The position numbers and the translations under genes were made by a program. The notes below the pieces were generated by a model. That model saw nothing but the letters and a program-made list of their open reading frames with translations, searched no databases and was not told the origin of the DNA. A stretch of DNA of 64,000 nt. Origin: Marixanthotalea marina (GTDB lineage Bacteria; Bacteroidota; Bacteroidia; Flavobacteriales; Flavobacteriaceae). The stretch lies in contig JAHLEH010000003.1 in NCBI GenBank assembly GCA_018883545.1, positions 124,001 to 188,000 of the forward strand. The letters run 5' to 3'. Positions 26,434 to 35,425 of this stretch are shown piece by piece (position 1 is the stretch's first letter; every line of letters starts with the position of its first letter).

Positions 26434-27081
26434 ATGGCACATTTTATACCTGAAGAATTAGAAGAATATGTTGTTACCCATTCGGAAAACGAACCAGAAT
26501 TATTACAACAATTAAGCAGGGAGACATACCAGAAAATATTACAGCCACGCATGCTTAGCGGCCACTATCAAGGCAGGTTATTAAGTTTACTTTCTAAATT
26601 AGTAAATCCTAAAAATATTTTGGAAATTGGCACCTATACTGGCTATTCGGCTTTGTGTTTGGCCGAAGGCATACAACCTTCTGGAGAATTACACACAATA
26701 GATATTAACGAAGAATTGTTTGATTTTCAAAGGACATATTTTGACAAATCTGCGTATGGCAAGCAAATTTTTCAACATTTGGGAAATGCTTTGGAGATTA
26801 TACCCAAACTGGACAAAACCTTTGATTTAATTTTTATTGATGCCGACAAAGAAAACTACCCTAACTACTTCCATACAATAATAGATAAATTGAATGTGAA
26901 CGGTATTTTACTATCAGACAATGTGCTTTGGAGTGGCAAAGTAACAAAACCAGTTAAGGACGATGACCTAGCAACAAAAGCTTTGTTAGAGTACAATACT
27001 CTTTTAAAAGAAGATAAGCGCATAGAAACCGTATTATTACCCATAAGGGACGGTTTAACAATTAGTAGGAAAAGTAATTAA
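26434..27081 (+). CDS. SAM-dependent O-methyltransferase, family 3 (CCoAOMT-like)
   Basis: A 215-residue class I methyltransferase. The start at 26434 (MAHFIPEELEEY) is the normal family N-terminus; the longer frame from 26359 runs inside the SDR gene. SAM motif I is LEIGTYTGYSALCLAEG near 62-78, followed by HTIDINEE and DLIFIDADKENY near 128-142, where the Asp residues bind divalent metal, and LLSDNVLWSGKV near 160-171. Bacterial members methylate small catechols or unknown acceptors. Its stop overlaps the opposite-strand kinase stop in one TTAA. Confidence 0.92.
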   Translation: MAHFIPEELEEYVVTHSENEPELLQQLSRETYQKILQPRMLSGHYQGRLLSLLSKLVNPKNILEIGTYTGYSALCLAEGIQPSGELHTIDINEELFDFQRTYFDKSAYGKQIFQHLGNALEIIPKLDKTFDLIFIDADKENYPNYFHTIIDKLNVNGILLSDNVLWSGKVTKPVKDDDLATKALLEYNTLLKEDKRIETVLLPIRDGLTISRKSN

Positions 27082-29342
27082 GACGCCTCATTAAAATTGA
27101 TTACGCTGTGTTTACTGTTTTCAATATTTGCTGATATTATCTGGAAAAATTCATAGTTGTCAAATGGTTTGGTGATCACATCGTTATAACCAATATCTTT
27201 AAACTCTTCCTTAACCTCTAAAACATCGGCCGCTGTTAATGCTATAATTGGTATGGTTTGGTTAAATTGCCTTATGGCTAATGTGGCTTCACTACCGTTC
27301 ATTATTGGCATATTAATATCCATAAGAATCAAATCAAACTCCTCCGACCTTACTTTATCAAGCGCTTGTTGTCCATTTTGAACCATCACACACTTGTAAT
27401 TTTGTTTTAAAAGTAGGTTTTTGGTAACAATCTGATTGATTTTGTTATCCTCTGCAACAAGAATTTTATATGGTTTGCCTTGGATTGACAAACTTTTTTG
27501 CTTTTCATTTCTAGAACCCAAGCTTGGTTTTGCAGTACTATCAACTTCAAAATCTACATTAAAACTAAACTTTGTCCCAACACCCACTTCACTTTCTAAC
27601 TCTATTTTACTATTAAATAATTCTATCAATTTTTTAGTGATGGAAAGTCCTAATCCTGTACCCTGATAATTAAAATTGCCCTTGTCTTCTAATTGGGAGA
27701 AATTATCAAAAATTGCATCAAACTTTTCTTTTGGAATACCAACACCAGTGTCTTCTACTTCAAACCTTAAGCCTACCTGTTCTTTTTCTAAACCAATAAG
27801 CCTAACTCGCATATAAATGGTACCACTTTCGGTAAACTTTACACTATTACCAATTAAATTAATCAATATTTGCGACAACCTAACACTATCGCACTTAACG
27901 TGTTCGGGCACATGGTTATCTATTATTATTTTTATCTTGTTATTGGTCTCTTGCAGCCTGTATTCAAAAGAATTCACGATACTTTCCAGCAATTCTTTTA
28001 TATTGACAGAAACATTTTTAAGTTCCACTTTTTGCGACTCCATTTTACTTACTTGTAAAATATCGTTGATTAAGTTTAAAAGATAATCTCCAGAATATTT
28101 AAGCGAATTTAAAAGCTTGGTATCTCTGTAGCTTAAGTTATTATTATTCAAAAGTAAAGATGTAATACCAACAACCCCATAAAGCGGTGTTCTCAATTCG
28201 TGTGACACATTGGAAATAAATTTTGATTTCAACTCTGAAGATTTCAAAGCCATATTTCTAGCTTCTTCCAGCTCTTTATTATGTCTTTCTAAAGCTTTAC
28301 TTAATTTTCTTTTAGATATATAACTTATATAAACTGTAATTAAAACGGTAAACAAAAGCAGTAAAGCTATAGATATGATAAGGTTAACTGTTTTAATTTT
28401 ATTATTGGCAGCTTGTTGCTCTATTTTCTCAATATTGGCAAGATGTGCATTGTTTTTATAATCCTCTATTTGAAACTTGGATTTAGCAACAACACTCTGC
28501 TTTATTTTTTCTTCGTTTATAAGTTTATGATGATATGCATTGTATTTTAAAAGAGCTATATAAGCTTGGTCACTATCGCCATCTTTTGCAGACGATAGCG
28601 AAAGTTGCTCATAAGCATTAGACAAAAGCTCTAAATCTTTAGCTCCATCTTTTTCCAAGACAGAAATTGCTTCCCCAAACTTAGAATTTGCTGTATTATA
28701 AAGTTCCTTTTTAGTATAATAGAGTCCGTATGTATAATTAAAATAACCCTTTGAATAACTGCCCAAATCTTTTTGCTGAAGTTTTTCTTCTGCCCTTAAA
28801 AGGTTCATTAAAGCCGCATCTAATTCGTTGTTGGCAATCTGGGATTCACTTAATCCAATTAACGCATCAAACAATGCTTTAACCTCTTGTTTTTTTAGTT
28901 CATCTTGCTTTTTTGCAATATAATCTGAACTAACGTTTAATGCACTTTCAAAATAAGATATTGCTAAACCATAAGCCTTTTTATTTTTATAGATGTTTCC
29001 TAAACTTAAATTACAAGCTGCAATTAATGAATAATCTTTTGCTTGTTTGGCAGCTTTTAAGGCTGATTTGTAACTTTTCTCAGCCGCAACCTCCTGTTCC
29101 ATTGAAAGGTAAATATTCCCTAGATTCAAATTAGAAACCGCTATACCGTAGCTGTCATCTATATTTTGGGACAATGCTTTGGATTTGCTGAAATCATTAA
29201 ACGATTCTACAATATCTCCATTCTTAAAATAAATTGTTGCAGTGGAATTTAAACTATCTATTTGCTTAATGACTTCCCGATCTCTTTGTCCGAAGGCACA
29301 AAAAACAATAGACAGAAAACAGATGAGTAGGCTTGTTTTCAT
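27078..29342 (-). CDS. TPR-containing hybrid sensor histidine kinase
   Basis: A 754-residue hybrid kinase; the start at 29342 (MKTSLLICFLSIVFCAFGQ) gives a signal peptide. Periplasmic TPR repeats occupy about 35-275, a transmembrane helix lies at about 319-342, His381 in SHELRTP is the phospho-acceptor, the ATPase domain has LINLIGNSVKF, DTGVGIP and GTGLGLS, and a receiver domain near 625-745 has Asp675. The architecture and the LRTPLY.V.G context match the kinase at 18304-20550, so the two are paralogues. No response regulator is adjacent; output is probably through phosphotransfer. It is monocistronic and convergent with the methyltransferase gene. Confidence 0.93.
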   Translation of the reverse strand: MKTSLLICFLSIVFCAFGQRDREVIKQIDSLNSTATIYFKNGDIVESFNDFSKSKALSQNIDDSYGIAVSNLNLGNIYLSMEQEVAAEKSYKSALKAAKQAKDYSLIAACNLSLGNIYKNKKAYGLAISYFESALNVSSDYIAKKQDELKKQEVKALFDALIGLSESQIANNELDAALMNLLRAEEKLQQKDLGSYSKGYFNYTYGLYYTKKELYNTANSKFGEAISVLEKDGAKDLELLSNAYEQLSLSSAKDGDSDQAYIALLKYNAYHHKLINEEKIKQSVVAKSKFQIEDYKNNAHLANIEKIEQQAANNKIKTVNLIISIALLLLFTVLITVYISYISKRKLSKALERHNKELEEARNMALKSSELKSKFISNVSHELRTPLYGVVGITSLLLNNNNLSYRDTKLLNSLKYSGDYLLNLINDILQVSKMESQKVELKNVSVNIKELLESIVNSFEYRLQETNNKIKIIIDNHVPEHVKCDSVRLSQILINLIGNSVKFTESGTIYMRVRLIGLEKEQVGLRFEVEDTGVGIPKEKFDAIFDNFSQLEDKGNFNYQGTGLGLSITKKLIELFNSKIELESEVGVGTKFSFNVDFEVDSTAKPSLGSRNEKQKSLSIQGKPYKILVAEDNKINQIVTKNLLLKQNYKCVMVQNGQQALDKVRSEEFDLILMDINMPIMNGSEATLAIRQFNQTIPIIALTAADVLEVKEEFKDIGYNDVITKPFDNYEFFQIISANIENSKHSVINFNEAS

Positions 29343-29471
29343 AGTTCGTAAAATTAGATTTGGCAATACCAAAGTATTTTATTTTACGAACAGAGGTAAA
29401 AAAAATCGATAAAAAGTATTTTATTATGGGTTAATAGACGAACGACACTACAAATTTACGAAATACAATAC

Positions 29472-29759
29472 TTACAGATTTCGTTTTACAGATCCTGTAA
29501 AGTCGTCTAGCTCTTCTTTGGCCTTATTTACCTCATTGGATATTTCTTTAGTAAAACTGGTATCTACACCGTTTTTTTCTGCCGTTTTGGTTATTTCGTG
29601 TTTAATATCATTAGTAGCATCTTTTAAAACACGCATACCTTTACCCAAACCACGGGCAATTTCAGGAAGTTTATCGGCACCAAAAACCATAACGGCAATA
29701 AATAGTATAAACGCTATTTCGCCGCCGCTAATAAAAAGTAATGTAGGTTGTATTATCAC
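29472..29759 (-). CDS. tatA: TatA/TatE-family twin-arginine translocase subunit
   Basis: A 95-residue protein with an N-terminal transmembrane helix (residues 7-27), the conserved FGADKLPEIARGLGKGMR amphipathic helix (about 26-43) and a charged C-terminal tail. TatA oligomers form the export path for folded proteins. The dienelactone hydrolase at 2899 carries an RR signal that could use it. TatB-like function is hard to exclude on sequence. No tatC is in the window. The gene lies 87 nt after the M1 peptidase gene end and 129 nt before the kinase gene on the same strand. Confidence 0.9.
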   Translation of the reverse strand: MIIQPTLLFISGGEIAFILFIAVMVFGADKLPEIARGLGKGMRVLKDATNDIKHEITKTAEKNGVDTSFTKEISNEVNKAKEELDDFTGSVKRNL

Positions 29760-29846
29760 AATACAAATATAATGAGTTGCTTTTACACATTAAAGAAATT
29801 CATCTCCAATATTAATTACTTTAATTGTAAAAAATGTTAAATTTTT

Positions 29847-32141
29847 CTAGCTTTTTACACGCTCTTTAAATCTGTCGAATTCACTTTCAACATTCTTTTT
29901 TGGCCAAGAATTGTTAGAGATATCTATATCGGCTGTTTCTAAATCAGGGTCAACCACAATACCTATTATTTCTTTTTCAGAAGCAATGGCTTTTTTAATC
30001 TCACGATCGTTTAACCGCCATACTTCAGCTGGATAAGTTTCTCTTTTTGAAGTACCATCAACATATTTATACTCAACAATAAGTGGCATTACCAGCCCTC
30101 CTGGTTTTTCGAATGTTACGTTATAGAAATATTTAGGATTCTTTAATTGGCTAAGTTCAGCTTGGCTAAAATTTTCCATTAAGTACGCTTTAAGTGTTTT
30201 TGAATTATCTACTAACGAACCTTTCTTCAAATTATCACTGTAATCTTCACTACCTTCTTCAACCAAATACACCAAAGGACGCAGATTGCTTTCCACAAGC
30301 CCTCTTTCTTTCATATAGTCCCTCATAAACTTATTGGGTTTTGACGATACATAATATTTTTTTACATCTTTTACACCAATATCAACCCAATCTGTGGTAT
30401 AGAACCAACCACGCCAGTACCAATCTAAATCCATTGCAGAAGCGTCTTCCATTGTACGGAAAAAATCTTCTGGTGTGGGGTGTTTAAATTTCCAGCGATT
30501 CGCATATTCTTTAAACGCATAGTCAAACAATTCACGCCCCATAACCGTTTCCCTCAAAATATTAAGCGCTGTGGCGGGCTTGTAATAGGCGTTATTACCC
30601 AACTCACTTGATGCTATATTTTGTCCTTTAGACATTATAGGGTTAATGAAATCCTGATTGCCAGACATATAAGGAACTATTAAAGGCGCAGGACCAGCAT
30701 CTGATGGAAAATTTTTATGTTCAGGTGATAATGCAGATGGATAACGTTGTCCAAATTCCTGTTGCGCTATATATTCAAGAAATGTGTTGATGCCTTCATC
30801 CATCCATGCCCACCTACGCTCATCGCTATTAACAATCATTGGGAAAAAATTATGGCCTATTTCGTGCACAATAACCCCAAACATCCCATACTTAACACGG
30901 TCGCTATAAGTACCATCTTCTCTAGGCCTACCATGATTCCAACAAATCATAGGGTATTCCATACCTTGATTCTTTGCATGTACAGATATGGCTTTATGGT
31001 ATGGATAATCAAAGGTCATGTTTGAATAAGATTTTAGTGTACTTGCAACCACTTTAGTAGACCAATCGCCCCATAAAGGATTACCTTCTTTTGGGTACAT
31101 GGATACCGCCATAACATCTTTGTTCCCAATTTTTACGGCCATCATATCGTAAACAAACTTTCTAGATGTTGCAAAGGCAAAATCGCGAACATTTTCGGCA
31201 TATAATTTCCATGTTTTAGTTTCGTTAGAAAAGTTTCTTTCGGTAACTTCTGCTTCTTTTTGGGTAACAATTAAAACTGGTTTATTATAAGATTTTTTGG
31301 CTTGTTCGTAACGATCCATCATAGTTTTGGTAAAAACCTGTTCCCTATTCATTAATTTACCTGTACCATCTAAAATATGGTCGGCCGGTACTGTAATATT
31401 TACTTCAAAATTTCCAAATGGCAGAGCAAACTCATCATTACCAAAAAACTGCATATTTTGCCATCCTTCAACATCATTATACACAGCCATTCTTGGATAA
31501 AACTGACCAATAACATATACCCTATTACCATCTTTTGGAAAATATTCATAACCTGAACGGTCTCTTAAAGGTACATGGTCGTTAATATTGTACCACCATT
31601 TTATATTAAATGAAAATTTATCGCCCGTTTTCATAGGTTTTGGCAACTCTACACGCATCATTGTATTATTTATCATGTATTGTAGCCCCTCTCCATTATG
31701 GGTTGTAACTTCATCGATATTAAAACCTCCATCAAACGAATCTTTTAAATAGCTTTCAACAAGCCTTTCCGGGAAAATATACGGCTCAAAACCTGCCGAT
31801 TCAATTAAAGGCGTTTTTGAGTTCTTTGCTCTCTTATTTTGGTCTAACTGCACCCATAGGTACTTTAGCTCATCGGGTGAATTATTTGTATAAGTAATAG
31901 TTTCAAAGCCAGATAGTTTAGCGTTTTTATCATCTAAAACAATATCCATTTTGTAATCGGCCTGTTGCTGATAATACGCAGAACCAGGAACACCTGAGGC
32001 AGTTCTGTACTGGTTGGGCGTGGCAAATTCTTCATCTAATTGCCTAAATTTATTTGTGTTGGTATGGCCTTGTTTTTGTTGTGCTGAAATCGAGCTAGCC
32101 ACAAAGAAAAGTGACCAGACAAAAAACATCAATTTTTTCAT
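29847..32141 (-). CDS. Exported M1-family zinc metallopeptidase
   Basis: A 764-residue gluzincin with signal peptide (MKKLMFFVWSLFFVASSISAQ). The zinc motif is HEIGH at 426-430 with the third ligand Glu449 (HExxH-x18-E). The exopeptidase GxMEN-like loop is QGMEYP at 392-397. The N-terminal half is the usual beta-sandwich (about 60-270). Aminopeptidase action on exported peptides is expected; the long C-terminal part (610-764) is not a typical ERAP-type armadillo and is described only by position. It belongs to a conserved-looking minus-strand neighbourhood with the DUF6702 and CarboxypepD_reg genes. Palindromes lie in its leader. Confidence 0.93.
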   Translation of the reverse strand: MKKLMFFVWSLFFVASSISAQQKQGHTNTNKFRQLDEEFATPNQYRTASGVPGSAYYQQQADYKMDIVLDDKNAKLSGFETITYTNNSPDELKYLWVQLDQNKRAKNSKTPLIESAGFEPYIFPERLVESYLKDSFDGGFNIDEVTTHNGEGLQYMINNTMMRVELPKPMKTGDKFSFNIKWWYNINDHVPLRDRSGYEYFPKDGNRVYVIGQFYPRMAVYNDVEGWQNMQFFGNDEFALPFGNFEVNITVPADHILDGTGKLMNREQVFTKTMMDRYEQAKKSYNKPVLIVTQKEAEVTERNFSNETKTWKLYAENVRDFAFATSRKFVYDMMAVKIGNKDVMAVSMYPKEGNPLWGDWSTKVVASTLKSYSNMTFDYPYHKAISVHAKNQGMEYPMICWNHGRPREDGTYSDRVKYGMFGVIVHEIGHNFFPMIVNSDERRWAWMDEGINTFLEYIAQQEFGQRYPSALSPEHKNFPSDAGPAPLIVPYMSGNQDFINPIMSKGQNIASSELGNNAYYKPATALNILRETVMGRELFDYAFKEYANRWKFKHPTPEDFFRTMEDASAMDLDWYWRGWFYTTDWVDIGVKDVKKYYVSSKPNKFMRDYMKERGLVESNLRPLVYLVEEGSEDYSDNLKKGSLVDNSKTLKAYLMENFSQAELSQLKNPKYFYNVTFEKPGGLVMPLIVEYKYVDGTSKRETYPAEVWRLNDREIKKAIASEKEIIGIVVDPDLETADIDISNNSWPKKNVESEFDRFKERVKS

Positions 32142-32161
32142 TAGTGATACCTTTTATTTTG

Positions 32162-32201
32162 ACGAATTTTTCGTGTTGGACGAAAATGATTAAATTTTCG
32201 T
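32162..32201. repeat. Two palindromes with ACGAA/TTCGT arms upstream of the M1 peptidase
   Basis: The first palindrome is ACGAA-TTT-TTCGT at 32162-32174; the second is ACGAAAAT-N6-ATTTTCGT at 32180-32201. Both share the same outer half-site and start 21 nt upstream of the M1 peptidase ATG. They may be paired operator sites or hairpins in the mRNA leader. Confidence 0.7.
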
Positions 32202-32250
32202 TACAAAAAAGTGGTGCAAAATAACAATTTTTAAAAAATATTTTTTGGTT

Positions 32251-32751
32251 TTAGTCAAAATTTAACACTGCATTGTCCTTTTGCAGAGACAACAGATAGC
32301 TTTTTTGGGATGTGTTTATTTTTAGTTTTACCATGTTTTGTTGTTCCGCAAACAAATCGAACAACACCTTGTTGGTAATTTGGAATGAATGAATTGCCTC
32401 TACATCCTCAATCTCAAGATACACCTTTATGATATCGAGATCTGCCTCTTTTCCTATATAGTTCATTTTCTGTCTCTTTCCGTTAATTTTAACCTCAATC
32501 TTTTCGGTAATATATTTGTTTATATAGGCATCTAACGTTTCACTATTGGAATAATCCATGTTCAAAGACTCATCATATCTCATTTTTAAGGCATCTTCCA
32601 TATCATCAATAAAGATTCTTGAGATAATTTGTACCGCTTTTTTATCTTTTACATACTCTACTTGGGTGAGACTTAAATAGTATTTATGAACCGTTGTAAA
32701 AGAAAAGGTGATTGCTGCAAAAAATAAAATGAAAATTTTAATGAATTTCAT
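32251..32751 (-). CDS. DUF6702 family exported protein
   Basis: A 166-residue protein; the start at 32751 (MKFIKIFILFFAAITFSF) gives a signal peptide that a seven-codon-longer frame would weaken. The mature part opens with HKYYLSLTQVEYV and continues IISRIFIDDMEDAL, a pattern I associate with DUF6702, a Bacteroidota family found beside M1 peptidases and CarboxypepD_reg proteins. Function unknown. It lies between the M1 gene (downstream, 109 nt) and the CarboxypepD_reg pair (upstream, 66 nt). Confidence 0.78.
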   Translation of the reverse strand: MKFIKIFILFFAAITFSFTTVHKYYLSLTQVEYVKDKKAVQIISRIFIDDMEDALKMRYDESLNMDYSNSETLDAYINKYITEKIEVKINGKRQKMNYIGKEADLDIIKVYLEIEDVEAIHSFQITNKVLFDLFAEQQNMVKLKINTSQKSYLLSLQKDNAVLNFD

Positions 32752-32817
32752 TCCCCTTAAATTAGATAACAAATTTAATGATTATTCTAGGTTTCAAAAA
32801 GTGTTCCAAAAAGTACT

Positions 32818-33618
32818 TTAATCTTTAGTATCATTCCTATTTTGCATGTACTGTTTGTATTTGGCTTCTAGGAATTCGAATACTTCAAAATCTGTTTTGC
32901 TTTTACATTTCTCTACAAAATGTTCATCATCTGCACAGAAATAGAAAAAATCCATTCTTAATTCTTCATCTAATGGGTTTGATGCAAAAAAATCTTTCCC
33001 CAATCGGTCTTTTATACTTTGCATTAAAAGTTCCCTACCTTCTACAGCTACTCTTTCTTTCAACATTTTTGTCCTTCCTGAAATCCCATTTATTATGGGG
33101 TCTAGCGGCATTGAACCCGCCAACAAACCAACCAACATAATGGGCTTAAACTCGCCTGCCTGCCGAAGCCTTCTTTCGCTTTGTGTTAATCGCCTTCCTG
33201 TGTAACCAGGAATGCCCACATCGTAAAAATTGATTGGCGGTTTAGCATCTATGTTTTTTACATCATACAACAAATCGCCCGTTAGCGTTCCTCCAACAAC
33301 CACTTCTTCCAATTCATTAATTTGTTCTTCTAAATATATGGTCAAATTTTTGGTGGCAATTGCATTTTGATCAATCACTACTGTTTTGGTTTTATGCAGC
33401 AATGATGAAAACCGTAATGAATCATTTAATTTAACTTCAATATAAAATTTGCCGTTTACATCTGTAATTGCATACATATGGGATGTAACATTAACAACAT
33501 TTACATTCTCAACATCTGCGCTACTTTTAACCCAACCTGAAATCTCAATGGTTTGAGATGCCCCTTGCATAATAGCCCCCATACAAAATAACAGGACCAG
33601 ACAATTAGTTTTTGTCAT
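32818..33618 (-). CDS. CarboxypepD_reg-like secreted protein A
   Basis: A 266-residue exported protein: signal peptide about 1-21, then an Ig-like carboxypeptidase regulatory domain at about 22-105 (ISGWVKSSADVENVNVVNVTS ... AITDVNGKFYIEVKLND). The remainder (GDLLYDVKNIDAKPPINFYDVGIP and on) is a helical segment of unknown role. It is a paralogue of the next gene: equal length, the same LTIYLEEQ/LTIYLLD strand and the same GDL/DMELD turn. The two genes overlap by 14 nt and are probably translationally coupled. Related domains in Bacteroidota precede TonB receptors, but no barrel is present here. Confidence 0.8.
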   Translation of the reverse strand: MTKTNCLVLLFCMGAIMQGASQTIEISGWVKSSADVENVNVVNVTSHMYAITDVNGKFYIEVKLNDSLRFSSLLHKTKTVVIDQNAIATKNLTIYLEEQINELEEVVVGGTLTGDLLYDVKNIDAKPPINFYDVGIPGYTGRRLTQSERRLRQAGEFKPIMLVGLLAGSMPLDPIINGISGRTKMLKERVAVEGRELLMQSIKDRLGKDFFASNPLDEELRMDFFYFCADDEHFVEKCKSKTDFEVFEFLEAKYKQYMQNRNDTKD

Positions 33619-34405
33619 TGGTTTGTTTTAAAAAAAGATTTCTTTCAGTTACCAGAAAATCTATCAAATCAAACTCACGGTTTTTTTCAAAAAGTTCTTG
33701 GGGAACACCACCTTTATTTTCAATAAAAGCAATAAAACCGTCAACATTATCTACAGGGATATTAAAAATTTTACTCATATACTCACGGGAATACACATCT
33801 ACAAGTAATTTGGGCGATTTAGCTTCAGTTATTTCATTTTGTTTGGGTAATTTCCTTTTTGGCTTGAATAGTAAATTCTTTACTTTAATAAAATCTATAC
33901 CGTTATACAAGCCTTCTTTATTAGTTACCTTATTTAATTCCCGTTCAATTACTGAATTATCAAAAGATTTATCTACTTCGAGTTGCCAAGCATTTACATT
34001 CCCTATGTTTATTTCTAACATTGGCGGATGTTCTATATTTGCCAAATCCAGCTCCATATCACCACTAAGGCCGTTTCTTAAAATTACCGCATCCAACTGA
34101 TTGACCCGATCTAACAAATAAATAGTTAATGCTTTAGAAGCAATTACTTCCTCTGATATGGTTACGGTTAAAGCCTGAAACTGCAACGCCGAAATTTCTA
34201 CAACATCATTTTGCACTACCGCAATTTCAAACTCTCCATTTTCATTTGTGGTAGTTCCCTTGTTAGACGACCTATTATAAACGGTAATACCTTCCACATC
34301 CCTATCTTTTGCGAGCACAACACCCTTAACATCTACTCTATCTATTGTTTGTGCTGTGATAAATGACGTAGTCAGAAAAATAAAAAAAAGTAATACTTGC
34401 TTCAA
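33605..34405 (-). CDS. CarboxypepD_reg-like secreted protein B
   Basis: A 266-residue exported protein whose frame opens at TTG 34405 (MKQVLLFFIFLTTSFITAQ, a clean signal peptide). The CarboxypepD_reg-like domain spans about 22-105 (VKGVVLAKDRDVEGITVYNRSSNKGTTTNENGEFEIAV). The C-terminal part differs more from its paralogue. First gene of a probable four-gene minus-strand run (this gene, its paralogue, DUF6702, M1 peptidase). Function unknown; partners with the M1 peptidase is a guess from context. Confidence 0.8.
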   Translation of the reverse strand: MKQVLLFFIFLTTSFITAQTIDRVDVKGVVLAKDRDVEGITVYNRSSNKGTTTNENGEFEIAVVQNDVVEISALQFQALTVTISEEVIASKALTIYLLDRVNQLDAVILRNGLSGDMELDLANIEHPPMLEINIGNVNAWQLEVDKSFDNSVIERELNKVTNKEGLYNGIDFIKVKNLLFKPKRKLPKQNEITEAKSPKLLVDVYSREYMSKIFNIPVDNVDGFIAFIENKGGVPQELFEKNREFDLIDFLVTERNLFLKQTNDKN

Positions 34406-34522
34406 TTTGTGAGATTTTAATTTAGTTAAGGTACGATTTTATAATCTTAAATAAAATGTAAATCGCCCCTAAATTTTTGTTAAATCCATTATTTACTTAG
34501 CTTTACAAAAACACCTATTTGC

Positions 34523-35230
34523 ATGAAGAACATAATAATTGCAAGCACTTCTACATTACATGGAAGCGAGTATTTGGAATATCTTTTAGATGAATTGGAA
34601 ACATTTTTTAAAGATGCTAATGAAATCATATTTATCCCTTACGCCAGACCAAGCGGGATTTCACATGAAAACTACACAAAAAAAGCGGCAGAAGCTTTTA
34701 CAAAAATAAACAAGCAATTAATTGGTCTACACACATTTAAAAACCCGATTGCAGCCATAGAAAATGCAAAGGCTATTTTTGTAGGCGGTGGCAATACTTT
34801 TGTACTTCTCTATCAGTTATATAAAAACAACCTAGTAAGCATTTTAAGCAAAACCATAAAAAAGGGCACACCGTATTTAGGCACCAGTGCGGGCAGCAAT
34901 ATTTGTGGCCTTACCATTAAAACAACCAATGACATGCCCATTGTTTATCCGCCAAGTTTTAATGCTTTGGGCGTGGTACCATTTAATATAAATCCGCATT
35001 ATTTAGATCCCGACTCTAACAGCAAACACATGGGAGAAACCCGGGAAACCCGAATAAACGAATTTCACCATTACAACACACCACCAGTAGTTGGGCTACG
35101 GGAAGGCAGTTGGCTACATGTTCAAAATAATTCCATCGTTTTAAAAGGACATCTAAAAGCTAGAATATTTGAACATAACAAGACGCCCTATGAGGTTGCT
35201 CCCCTTACAGAATTAAACGCCTTAAAATAA
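34523..35230 (+). CDS. pepE: Dipeptidase E
   Basis: A 235-residue S51 peptidase that cleaves Asp-X dipeptides in the cytosol. The nucleophile Ser122 lies in LGTSAGSNI, with Asp137 and His159 (NPHY) as the likely partners. VGGGNTFVLLYQLY near 87-100 and the GLREGSWLHV segment near 191-200 are family features. It is alone on the plus strand and runs into the convergent tRNA-Gly gene. Start ATG 34523 begins MKNIIIAST, as in relatives. Confidence 0.93.
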   Translation: MKNIIIASTSTLHGSEYLEYLLDELETFFKDANEIIFIPYARPSGISHENYTKKAAEAFTKINKQLIGLHTFKNPIAAIENAKAIFVGGGNTFVLLYQLYKNNLVSILSKTIKKGTPYLGTSAGSNICGLTIKTTNDMPIVYPPSFNALGVVPFNINPHYLDPDSNSKHMGETRETRINEFHHYNTPPVVGLREGSWLHVQNNSIVLKGHLKARIFEHNKTPYEVAPLTELNALK

Positions 35231-35234
35231 AAAA

Positions 35235-35256
35235 AGCCTCACATAATAGTGAAGCT
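35235..35256 (-). terminator. Intrinsic terminator of tRNA-Gly(TCC)
   Basis: On the minus strand an 8-bp stem (AGCTTCAC with GTGAGGCT, one G-T pair) and 6-nt loop is followed by a run of seven T. It lies just 3' of the tRNA and may also slow plus-strand readthrough from pepE. Confidence 0.7.
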
Positions 35257-35260
35257 CTTG

Positions 35261-35333
35261 AGCGGGAGACCGGGTTCGAACCGGCGACATTCAGCTTGGA
35301 AGGCTGACGCTCTACCAACTGAGCTACTCCCGC
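35261..35333 (-). tRNA. tRNA-Gly (TCC)
   Basis: A 73-nt cloverleaf on the minus strand: acceptor GCGGGAG/CTCCCGC, D-stem GCTC, anticodon loop with TCC, and T-loop GTTCGAACC. CCA is not encoded. A TATATTTG promoter element lies upstream and a terminator downstream, so it is a single-gene unit. Confidence 0.97.
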
Positions 35334-35343
35334 AATTCTTGCG

Positions 35344-35351
35344 CAAATATA
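35344..35351 (-). promoter_or_regulatory. -7 element for tRNA-Gly(TCC)
   Basis: The minus strand reads TATATTTG, an exact consensus match, with a TTG 21 nt upstream (plus 35373-35375). It lies 10 nt before the tRNA 5' end. Confidence 0.65.
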
Positions 35352-35425
35352 TAGAAACTACCATTTCATTTGCAAGAAAAAACAAAACTAATTATTAACT
35401 TTCCGAAGCAGAAACATTTCTAAAC

